A stretch of 16,144 bases of DNA. Source: CAZXMB01 sp964641715. Lineage in GTDB: Bacteria; Desulfobacterota; BSN033; UBA1163. Shown here piece after piece: positions 1 to 5,451 of this stretch. Location of the stretch: the NCBI GenBank assembly GCA_964641715.1, contig CAZXMB010000060.1, forward strand, positions 1-16,144, in the 5' to 3' direction. A program made the position numbers and the translations under genes. The stretch's first letter is position 1, and each line of letters starts with the position of its first letter. The notes under the pieces are model-generated. The model searched no databases and was not told where the DNA came from. It worked only from the letters and a program-made list of their open reading frames with translations.

Positions 1-42
1 GTGCCCCTTGACCCCGCCTACAAGGCGGGGCTTGCGGGGCAC
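1..42 (-). terminator. Nested GC-rich inverted repeat after the thioredoxin-like gene, possible terminator
   Basis: The outer arms GTGCCCC (1-7) and GGGGCAC (36-42) and the inner arms CCCCGCC (12-18) and GGCGGGG (24-30) can form a two-tier hairpin with a five-base loop. It starts 7 bases beyond the stop codon of the leftward thioredoxin-like gene, which is where an intrinsic terminator would lie. Any U-tract would fall outside the window, so termination is an inference. It could equally be a dispersed palindromic repeat. Confidence 0.5.
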
Positions 43-49
43 TTGCCGG

Positions 50-322
50 TCATTCAATCGCCCACCTCTTCAATCGTTCGTAGTCTGCTGAGCCGCAAAT
101 CCACTTTCCTGTCTTTTTATTGAAGAAGAACGGGACTCCACCGCAGTAACCCCTGTCATACTCCCTCATCAATTTGGCATTGGTCTCGTTATGCCAGACT
201 TCAAGCCTTGCCACCCTGACCCCTTCTTCATCCTCCAGCCTCTCCACGAGAGGTTCTACCTGACGGCAGTGGGGTCACTCCGCACCGGTGAATTCCAGAA
301 GGTAAAACTCTTCTTGGGTCAT
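50..322 (-). CDS. Small thioredoxin-like selenoprotein with UPHC active site (in-frame TGA at codon 16)
   Basis: The reading frame from the ATG at 322 gives 90 residues if the TGA at 277-275 is read as selenocysteine. The N-terminus runs YLLEFTGAE-U-PHC-RQVEPL, so U16 and C19 sit exactly where the redox CxxC of a thioredoxin fold belongs, after the first beta strand. The cis-proline signature GGVPFF follows about 45 residues later, with extra cysteines in GYCGGVP and WICG. Length and motifs fit a known family of roughly 90-residue thioredoxin-like proteins, which normally have CPHC or similar here. The start is well supported: AGGAGG at 335-330 lies 7 bases before the ATG. The first possible start after the TGA (GTG at 247) has no Shine-Dalgarno sequence and would remove the active site. 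The likely role is a thiol/selenol oxidoreductase in the cytoplasm, since no signal peptide is visible; the partner is unknown. The alternatives are a nonsense mutation or a base error in the assembly. The gene follows the prenyltransferase gene by 76 bases on the same strand. Confidence 0.8.
217..277 (-). promoter_or_regulatory. Candidate bacterial SECIS element for UGA recoding
   Basis: Read on the minus strand, the UGA and the next four bases (TGACCCC, 277-271) can pair perfectly with GGGGTCA at 223-217. Inside lies a perfect six-pair stem, CCTCTC/GAGAGG (253-248 and 244-239), closed by the loop GTG at 247-245. The spacing from UGA to the apical loop is 27 bases, and the loop begins with G. 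Both fit the known bacterial SECIS pattern: a short upper stem, G among the first two loop bases, and about 16-37 bases from the UGA. The middle of the element has unpaired bulges, and I have not computed folding energy. Confidence 0.6.
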
Positions 323-350
323 CTCCTTTCCTCCTCGCTTCTGTAATTGC

Positions 351-368
351 TCAGGGCGAAAGCCCTGA
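351..368. other. Perfect 7-bp hairpin between prenyltransferase and selenoprotein genes
   Basis: TCAGGGC (351-357) and GCCCTGA (362-368) are perfect inverted repeats around a four-base loop, GAAA on the plus strand and TTTC on the minus strand. It lies in the 76-base gap before the thioredoxin-like gene, 15 bases ahead of its Shine-Dalgarno sequence. No T-run follows it on either strand, so it is not a canonical intrinsic terminator. It may be a leader or mRNA-processing hairpin. The bases just before it in the direction of transcription (about 371-400) are very AT-rich and include TATAGT (383-378), but I found no matching -35 box. Confidence 0.4.
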
Positions 369-398
369 CCTGTAAAAACTATAATAAAATATTTTAAC

Positions 399-1427
399 TC
401 AATCCTCCGGGATTGGCGAGAAAATCGCTCTTCTGATCAACTTTGCAATAGGGAGGTAGAGGAATATCAATACGATCAAAGGAAGGAAGGAGGCCAACAG
501 GGCCTCTCTCCTAAATCCCACAAGGAAGTAAGCGATGATGAGCAGAATAGCCGTAATGTTATGGATGCAGATCATTCCCAGATTGGCAGGGGCCATTTTG
601 ACCGGGTCCTGATAATGGGCCTTCAGGATCCGAATGGTCCTCCAGGCAATGGGAAGGGTGAATAAAGAGATCAATCCCGGGAGGGGGATCTTTTTCAAGA
701 TCACCCCGAGTAGAATAGCTCCGTAAGCAGAGAGAAGGCTTATGGTGAACAACCGGACACCTGTTTCCCTCCCGAAGCGAGCCACCAGGTTTAACTTCCC
801 TCCTTTACGGTCTTCGGGATAGTCCGGGATCTCATTGATCGTAATCATGGAGAAGAGCATAAGGCCAAAGGGAAGCGTTCCCCAGAAGGCTTCCCAGGCC
901 ATCCTCTGAGCCTGAACATAATAGGCGCCAATGCCAATGGCCGGACCGAAGCAGATCAATTGAGCCAGTTCACCAAGACCCCTATAACCAAACCGGATAG
1001 GTGGAGCCGTATAAAAATAGGCGCAGAAGAATCCAATGGCTAAAAGGAGAAGGATTAACGGTCCTCTCATGACCCCCAAAAAAACACCAATGCCGATGGC
1101 GATGAGGTAAAGAATGACAAAGACCTGTTTCATCTTTTCAGGGCGGACCAGCCCTGAAGAAAGGAGGCCGCTCCCTCCGGCATAGGGATTCTTTCCCCCC
1201 TCAGCGAAAACATCAACCAGATGTCTAAAATCATAATAGTCATCGGTCATATTAAGAGCGATGTGATTGAGGAGGAGACCCAGGAGGACAAGGAGAAAAT
1301 AACCGGGGATAAATTTTTCATCGGTCACCCAGGCAATCATTCCGCCCAAGATCCCGGGCATGAAACTCGCGGAGGTGAAATGGAAGCGAAAGGCCTTCCA
1401 CCAGATGCTCCACTGCCTCAGATCCAT
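399..1427 (-). CDS. UbiA family prenyltransferase, MenA-like (1,4-dihydroxy-2-naphthoate prenyltransferase type)
   Basis: This 342-residue polytopic membrane protein has about eight to nine hydrophobic segments and the two aspartate motifs of UbiA enzymes. The first is N59-MTDDYYD66 in the loop after helix 2. The second is NEIPDYPEDRKGGK at 198-211, with D202 and D206. These bind the Mg-diphosphate of the isoprenoid donor. The YTAPPIRFGYRGLGE segment (139-153) is typical of the MenA branch. The likely role is attaching the polyprenyl tail to dihydroxynaphthoate for menaquinone, the probable substrate of the respiratory complex encoded upstream; another aromatic acceptor is possible. I chose the ATG at 1427, two bases after the doxX stop codon. 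The frame is open to 1502, but that extension would overlap doxX and adds residues unlike the family. Confidence 0.85.
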   Translation of the reverse strand: MDLRQWSIWWKAFRFHFTSASFMPGILGGMIAWVTDEKFIPGYFLLVLLGLLLNHIALNMTDDYYDFRHLVDVFAEGGKNPYAGGSGLLSSGLVRPEKMKQVFVILYLIAIGIGVFLGVMRGPLILLLLAIGFFCAYFYTAPPIRFGYRGLGELAQLICFGPAIGIGAYYVQAQRMAWEAFWGTLPFGLMLFSMITINEIPDYPEDRKGGKLNLVARFGRETGVRLFTISLLSAYGAILLGVILKKIPLPGLISLFTLPIAWRTIRILKAHYQDPVKMAPANLGMICIHNITAILLIIAYFLVGFRREALLASFLPLIVLIFLYLPIAKLIRRAIFSPIPED

Positions 1428-1429
1428 GG

Positions 1430-1831
1430 TTATATCTTCTTCCCCCTCAGGAAGTAATCCAGGCTCAGTCGTCCCGGCCCCATCGCAAAGAGAATCAGGC
1501 ATCCCCCAAACATGCTTAGGTTTTTCATGAACATGATCATCTGAACCCGATCGGAAAAATTGTTATGGAAGATGAGTGTGGCGGGGATTAAAAAGATGAG
1601 AATGAGAAGAGTTCCGAGTCTGGTAAAATACCCTAAGATGACACTGAGGCTTCCTATGACCTCAAAGACGATGGCTCCGATGAGGAAAAGAGTGATATTC
1701 GACATCCCAAATTTAGCCATATACTGTGCTGTGCCCTGAAAATCCCCGATCTTTCCGATCCCTGAGTTGAGAAAGATGAGAACGAGGAGAACCCTTCCGA
1801 TCAATGTCATGAATGCCTTCAGCCATTCCAT
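1430..1831 (-). CDS. DoxX family small membrane protein
   Basis: This 133-residue protein has four hydrophobic helices. It shows the DoxX pattern: an early LIGRVLLVLIFLNSGIGKI helix, a G-D/F-x-G-T-x-x-Y-M-x-K-x-G stretch after helix 1, and a short charged C-terminus. DoxX-family proteins are linked to thiosulfate:quinone oxidoreductase in some archaea and to redox or thiol homeostasis elsewhere. The substrate here cannot be told from sequence. The ATG at 1831 is preferred because AGGGAGG lies nine bases upstream; the open frame back to 1876 has no such site. The gene sits between leuD (60-base gap) and the prenyltransferase gene (2-base gap), so all three are probably co-transcribed. Confidence 0.85.
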   Translation of the reverse strand: MEWLKAFMTLIGRVLLVLIFLNSGIGKIGDFQGTAQYMAKFGMSNITLFLIGAIVFEVIGSLSVILGYFTRLGTLLILIFLIPATLIFHNNFSDRVQMIMFMKNLSMFGGCLILFAMGPGRLSLDYFLRGKKI

Positions 1832-1891
1832 TGCAGACGACCTCCCTTTCATTCTTTCTGATTCCCATTTTCTCAAAGGGACATCAGGAAA

Positions 1892-2386
1892 TTAAAACAA
1901 TTTCAAATCCCTATACTTCTTCACATGCTCGACCAGACCTCCGTCGCTGAGGATCCTTTTCATCACCGGAGGAAATGGAATAAAAGGCAGGGTTTCATTT
2001 CCTGTATCATTGATGATCTTCCCTTCATCCAGAAAGAGCTCTATTTCATCTCCTTCCCTGAGCCGATCCGAATCACAGAGAATGGCTGGAAGGCCATTGT
2101 TAAAGCAGTTTCGATAAAAAATCCGTGCAAAGCTTTTGGCCAAAATAGCCTGGATGCCGTTCATCTTGATCACTAGGGCGGCATGCTCCCGGCTGGAACC
2201 AAGACCAAAATTTTGACCCGCCACAATAAAATCGCCCGGAGAGACCCTCTCGGAAAAATCCGGCCTTTCATACTCCAAGATATGTTTTGATAATTCGGGT
2301 AAATTGGATCGCAGGTAGAAATAGCGGCCGGGGATGATGTGGTCTGTACTGATCCCATCGCCAAACTTCCAAACCCTGCCTTTCAT
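1892..2386 (-). CDS. leuD: 3-isopropylmalate dehydratase small subunit (LeuD/aconitase swivel domain)
   Basis: The product has 164 residues, the usual length for a free-standing small subunit of the archaeal/HacB-LeuD type. Landmarks are DGISTDHIIPGRY near the N-terminus, GDFIVAGQNFGLGSSREHAA around residues 51-70, and AKSFARIFYRNCFNNGLP further on. The GSSREHA loop contributes to the active site. The commoner sequence is NFGCGSS, and here the cysteine is leucine. The substrate loop reads YLRS, closer to the YLRT seen in homoaconitase-type small subunits than to the YLVT/YLVY of isopropylmalate isomerases. Assignment to leucine synthesis is therefore a family-level call; homoaconitase- or aconitase-like activity is possible. 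AGGAGGTGAA precedes the ATG. The large-subunit gene just upstream is broken. Confidence 0.85.
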   Translation of the reverse strand: MKGRVWKFGDGISTDHIIPGRYFYLRSNLPELSKHILEYERPDFSERVSPGDFIVAGQNFGLGSSREHAALVIKMNGIQAILAKSFARIFYRNCFNNGLPAILCDSDRLREGDEIELFLDEGKIINDTGNETLPFIPFPPVMKRILSDGGLVEHVKKYRDLKLF

Positions 2387-2397
2387 TTCACCTCCTC

Positions 2398-2592
2398 TTA
2401 AAGATACTTCCTCGGATCCGAAATCTTTCCTTCGATGGCCGTTGCGGCGGCCACCGCCGGGGAACCCAGATAGATGAACGAATGGGGGCTTCCCATTCTT
2501 CCCTTAAAATTTCTCGGCTGTGTGGCCAGGCAAACCTCCCCATCCCCTAACACCCCCTCATGTAAAATCTTTTCCGCCAGAGTCATTCCCAT
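2398..2592 (-). pseudogene. leuC: Internally deleted remnant of leuC (3-isopropylmalate dehydratase large subunit)
   Basis: The 64-residue frame joins the normal start of a LeuC protein (MGMTLAEKIL) directly to its normal end, which reads GVLGDGEVCLATQPRNFKGRMG, then SPHSFIYLGSPAVAAATAIEGKISDPRKYL. A full LeuC of this type is about 420 residues. Roughly 350 residues are absent, including all three cysteines that hold the 4Fe-4S cluster and most of the active site. The junction is in frame, and the start site still has an AAGGA ribosome-binding sequence and a strong promoter upstream. Eleven bases separate it from leuD. It cannot be an active isomerase subunit. It is either a real deletion or a short-read assembly collapse; a complete leuC may exist elsewhere. 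Confidence 0.8.
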
Positions 2593-2647
2593 ATTGTTTC
2601 CTTATTCCCTGAACAGAGAGTTTTATCTTAAATGGGTCCTTATTTAA

Positions 2648-2675
2648 TTTATACCATAATTTTTTCATCTGTCCA
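2648..2675 (-). promoter_or_regulatory. Sigma-70 type promoter for the leuC'-leuD-doxX-prenyltransferase group
   Basis: On the minus strand, -35 TGGACA (2675-2670) and -10 TATAAA (2653-2648) are separated by 16 bases, and the -10 is preceded by TGG, an extended -10 feature. Each hexamer matches the consensus at five of six positions. It lies 55 bases before the leuC' ATG and points leftward. Confidence 0.6.
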
Positions 2676-2676
2676 C

Positions 2677-2706
2677 CTTGAATTTTCAAGCCTCAATATT
2701 TATTTT
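2677..2706 (+). promoter_or_regulatory. Candidate promoter with overlapping palindrome before the Hsp20-like gene
   Basis: TTGAAT (2678-2683) and TATTTT (2701-2706) are 17 bases apart, 24 bases before the ATG at 2730. Each matches the sigma-70 consensus at four of six positions. The -35 overlaps a perfect inverted repeat, CTTGAA-TT-TTCAAG (2677-2690), which could be an operator. CTTGAA also resembles a heat-shock sigma -35, but I see no properly spaced matching -10. Confidence 0.4.
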
Positions 2707-2729
2707 TTATTTAGAGCGGAGGTGTTGTT

Positions 2730-2894
2730 ATGAACAACAAAATGCTTCTAACACCCTGTGTCTGTGTCTCTCATGACGATCAAAATGGACGCTTGAATAT
2801 TGAACTGGAACTTCCCGGAGGAAAAAAGACAAAGATCGTATGTGAAACGGGGAGAGTCAATTTCCTTCTCCCTGTGAAAGCCCTCAGTGGCTGA
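2730..2894 (+). pseudogene. Truncated or internally deleted Hsp20-like (alpha-crystallin) gene
   Basis: This is the only plus-strand gene, with 54 residues. The first 33 residues (MNNKMLLTPCVCVSHDDQNG, then RLNIELELPGGKK) strongly resemble the start of a group of Hsp20-family proteins, in which LTPCVC is followed by a short acidic stretch and ELPGVKKEDI. The rest of the alpha-crystallin domain, normally another 60-80 residues, is absent. The last 20 residues (CETGRVNFLLPVKALSG region) could be the G-x-L-x-x-x-x-P end of the same fold, which would imply an internal deletion; this is a weak match. A good GGAGGT site lies 7 bases before the ATG, so the start is intact. If expressed, the product would lack the core chaperone domain. 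Confidence 0.55.
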
Positions 2895-3035
2895 GGAATA
2901 TAAATCCGGCTTGAATGGTCATCCCCAACCTCCCGGAGTATTTGACGGGCTATGAAGAGCCTGATAACCTGGTTTAGCATTTCTTATTGGCTCCTTGCCG
3001 GTCAATTCCCTTCCTCTCTAAGACTCCTTTGAAAT

Positions 3036-4220
3036 TCATTTGGATCGTTCCTCGACGGGGATATATTCGCATGCCTGCGGACCGCAGTAAGTCCCGATAT
3101 AATCGGCATCGGGCCGATAGAGCTCGGTTTTGGGCTGGGCTTCTGCAAACTTCTCCTCAATGATATGCGCGGTCCAGCCTGAGATCCGGGAGATCGCAAA
3201 GACAGGAGTGAAGAGGTCTAATGGAATTCCCATCATATGGTAGACTGAGGCACTGTAAAAATCCACATTGGCATAGATCTCCTTGCCTTTTAAAGTTCTG
3301 AACTCCTCCTTCGTTGTCTTCTCAATCACCCGTGTCAGCTCAAACCACTTCCGATTTCCTGTTCGCCTGGCAATTTTCTCGGCAATCCCGCGCAGGATGG
3401 TTGCCCTCGGATCTTCGGTACGGTAGACGGCATGCCCCATACCCATGACCTTTCCACCCCTTCTAAGCCTCTCGGCCACCCAGGGTTTCACCCGCTCCAC
3501 CTCTCCAACTTCTAAAAGCATTTTCATGACTTCGCTATTCGCTCCCCCATGGAGTTCTCCGGAGAGAGCGCCGATCGCCGCCGCAACCGAAGCATACATA
3601 TGGGCATGGGTGGAAGCTACCTCCCTCCCTGCAAAGGTCGAGGCATTGAAGGAATGTTCAGCATGGAGGATCAAGCAGATATCAAAATCCCGTACGGTCT
3701 CAGAAGCCGGAGGGGTCCCGAATAGCATGTATAAAAAGTTTCCGGCATGATTGAGATCCGGGGAAGGGCGAACAGGATCCATTCCCTCTCGGATCCGTTC
3801 CCAGGCCGAAACGATATTGGGAAGTTTCGAAATGAGCCTTATCGACTTTCTCAAATTCGCCTCCCTTGCCTCATCCCTTAATTCGCCATCATAACTTCCC
3901 AGAATTGAAACGGAGGCCTGAAGGACATCCATGGGCGGTGTGGATTTCGGTAACATCTTCATAAACTTCAGGAGGGTTTCAGGAATTTCCCTTGCCGAAG
4001 CCAATTCGGAGTGAAATCTTCTTAACTCCTCTTTATTGGGAAGACGATCGTGAAGAAGAAGAAAGCAGACTTCTTCAAAGGTGGAAGACTGGGCAAGCTC
4101 AATGATATTATAACCTCGATAAATAAGAATTCCCTTTTCCCCATCCACATCAGAAATGCGGGTATCGGCTACTTTCACGCCACGGAGTCCAATGTTTTTG
4201 GCATCTATCCCCTCTTCCAT
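3036..4220 (-). CDS. gltA: Citrate synthase
   Basis: This 394-residue protein condenses acetyl-CoA and oxaloacetate to citrate. Catalytic signatures are all present: the first histidine in GALSGELHGGANSEV, the second in GMGHAVYR, and the aspartate in ANVDFYSASVYHMMGIP, with the SRISGWTAHIIEE segment near the C-terminus. Length and motifs fit the short citrate synthase/2-methylcitrate synthase family (about 370-400 residues). I cannot exclude methylcitrate synthase, and no prp genes are nearby. The ATG at 4220 is preferred because AGGAG is 8 bases upstream; an in-frame GTG at 4229 overlaps that site. The gene follows the respiratory genes by 40 bases on the same strand and is probably the last gene of the operon. 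No clear terminator hairpin follows it. Confidence 0.93.
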   Translation of the reverse strand: MEEGIDAKNIGLRGVKVADTRISDVDGEKGILIYRGYNIIELAQSSTFEEVCFLLLHDRLPNKEELRRFHSELASAREIPETLLKFMKMLPKSTPPMDVLQASVSILGSYDGELRDEAREANLRKSIRLISKLPNIVSAWERIREGMDPVRPSPDLNHAGNFLYMLFGTPPASETVRDFDICLILHAEHSFNASTFAGREVASTHAHMYASVAAAIGALSGELHGGANSEVMKMLLEVGEVERVKPWVAERLRRGGKVMGMGHAVYRTEDPRATILRGIAEKIARRTGNRKWFELTRVIEKTTKEEFRTLKGKEIYANVDFYSASVYHMMGIPLDLFTPVFAISRISGWTAHIIEEKFAEAQPKTELYRPDADYIGTYCGPQACEYIPVEERSK

Positions 4221-4260
4221 CCGTTTCACTCCTCATCAGGTATTATTTTTTTAAATCATA

Positions 4261-4956
4261 TCATTTTTCAGCAGGGAAAGTCATCTGGCCTCCGTAATAG
4301 CCCAGTAGAGTGACCAATGGGGAAAGGAGAAAGACCATGAGAGGGTAAATGAGATTGGAGATTTCCTGCTGTCCAATTCTCCAGGCGATCAGGATGATTT
4401 CAAAAAAAATAAGTAAAATGGAGAGCTGGATTTTTCTCTTTATGAAATAGGTCAGCTTTAATCGATAATTGACCCACCAGGTCATCAGTCCTGTGGCCAC
4501 GGCAAAAGGAGAAGCAATCCCCCCTAAAATCAGAAGATAGAAACTGGTCACCTCAAAAGAAGGATTTCTCAATAAGAGAGAGAGAAGAAGGAAGAGAGAG
4601 GATCCCATTAAAAAGGCGATGGGAAAGTGAACGATCATGGGATGAGGGTGGCGCCGTGCCATTGGAATTCTCTGGAGAAGGTCCTGAAGAAAAGGAGGAA
4701 GGTGTTTCAGCTCCTCGGACACCCCTTTCTTCAATATCCCCACCTGGGGGTAGCGCTCAAGGACTTCTGTTCCGTGAGGGGCTGCGGAAATCTCCGGGGT
4801 GAGATCCTTTCCGGAAGGATGCCGGTTCATATGAATCCCTTTGGACCAGAGAGGACTCTTCGAGACATTATAAATTTTTCCTCCGAAGGAGATATATACC
4901 GGGTTTCCCTCCTTTCCGTTCAAGGAGGATAACTCTTCAGGAGTGAATTCTTTCAT
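4261..4956 (-). CDS. Cytochrome b5-like domain fused to DUF2231 membrane domain
   Basis: The 231-residue product has two parts. Residues 1-75 look like a cytochrome b5-type heme/steroid-binding domain: FTPEELSSLNGKEGNPVYISFGGKIYNVS, then HPSG around H46 and APHG with H61 as candidate axial heme ligands. From about residue 103, HPHPMIVHFPIA starts a four-helix DUF2231 membrane domain with further histidines and conserved polar positions. DUF2231 proteins are often found beside respiratory or cytochrome genes and are thought to be heme-linked membrane proteins. The gene lies directly between the monoheme cytochrome c and citrate synthase, with an AAGGTG ribosome-binding site four bases before the ATG and only 15 bases after the cytochrome stop. 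This suggests an accessory subunit of the quinol:cytochrome c module. The electron-transfer role is inferred from position. Confidence 0.75.
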   Translation of the reverse strand: MKEFTPEELSSLNGKEGNPVYISFGGKIYNVSKSPLWSKGIHMNRHPSGKDLTPEISAAPHGTEVLERYPQVGILKKGVSEELKHLPPFLQDLLQRIPMARRHPHPMIVHFPIAFLMGSSLFLLLSLLLRNPSFEVTSFYLLILGGIASPFAVATGLMTWWVNYRLKLTYFIKRKIQLSILLIFFEIILIAWRIGQQEISNLIYPLMVFLLSPLVTLLGYYGGQMTFPAEK

Positions 4957-4971
4957 TTTTCACCTTCCCCA

Positions 4972-5376
4972 TTATTTCTTTTTTAAAGGGACCTTTGGAG
5001 TGGCAAATTCAATTACGTAATAGACCAATGCCCAGCGTTCTTGTTCGGAGAGCTGATCCCATTTGACCATGGAGGTCGCAGGAATCCCTTTGGTGATCAC
5101 ATCGAAAACCTTTTTGGCGTCTCCTTTCCCCAGGGGCCATTGGCTGAAGGGCCTTGTAAAATCGTTTGGAGCGGGTTTGAGCGAAGCCCCGAGTGGTCCT
5201 TTACCATCTCCCCTGGGCCCATGACAGGTCACACAATTCTGTTCATAGAGTTTTTTGCCCTGGCTCAGGAGCTCGGGACTCCTCTTGGGAACCTTTGTCG
5301 TCTGCCCCAAAACTGTGGGGAATGAGAAAATGAGAAATAAAAACCAAACGATAATGATCCAAGGCCATCTGTTCAT
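4972..5376 (-). CDS. Monoheme class I cytochrome c, exported (ActE-like)
   Basis: This 134-residue protein starts with a hydrophobic export/anchor segment (residues 5-24, ending near VLGQ). A cytochrome c domain follows, with CVTCH at 48-52 and a likely axial methionine, M103, in ATSMVKW. The C-terminal helix (SEQERWALVYYVIEFA) is typical of small class I cytochromes. It acts on the outer face of the membrane or in the periplasm. Directly downstream of the NrfD-type gene, it fits the monoheme cytochrome of Alternative Complex III, passing electrons to the oxidase. The ATG at 5376 has AGGAGG five bases upstream; the in-frame GTG at 5382 overlaps that site. Confidence 0.85.
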   Translation of the reverse strand: MNRWPWIIIVWFLFLIFSFPTVLGQTTKVPKRSPELLSQGKKLYEQNCVTCHGPRGDGKGPLGASLKPAPNDFTRPFSQWPLGKGDAKKVFDVITKGIPATSMVKWDQLSEQERWALVYYVIEFATPKVPLKKK

Positions 5377-5451
5377 ATCCACCTCCTGCCCTAAATAAAA
5401 TTAACGAAATCGAAAAGATCCTTTTTCAACCACACTCAGAAGACCCAGGGT

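Noticed and set aside
399..1502. Longer prenyltransferase starting at 1502
   Set aside because: The extension overlaps the end of doxX and lacks family-like sequence; the ATG at 1427 follows the doxX stop directly.
2660..2710. Heat-shock sigma (CTTGAA ... CCCCAT-like) promoter for the Hsp20-like gene
   Set aside because: The CCTCAATA that could serve as -10 is only about seven bases from CTTGAA, too close for that promoter type.
2780..2980. Minus-strand 66-codon frame with a plausible AAGGAG site 10 bases before the ATG
   Set aside because: It runs antisense through the Hsp20-like gene, and the product has no recognisable family or coherent composition. The ribosome-binding match alone is not enough.
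3000..3035. Intrinsic terminator after citrate synthase
   Set aside because: No stable hairpin followed by a T-run is visible on the minus strand between 3035 and 2895.
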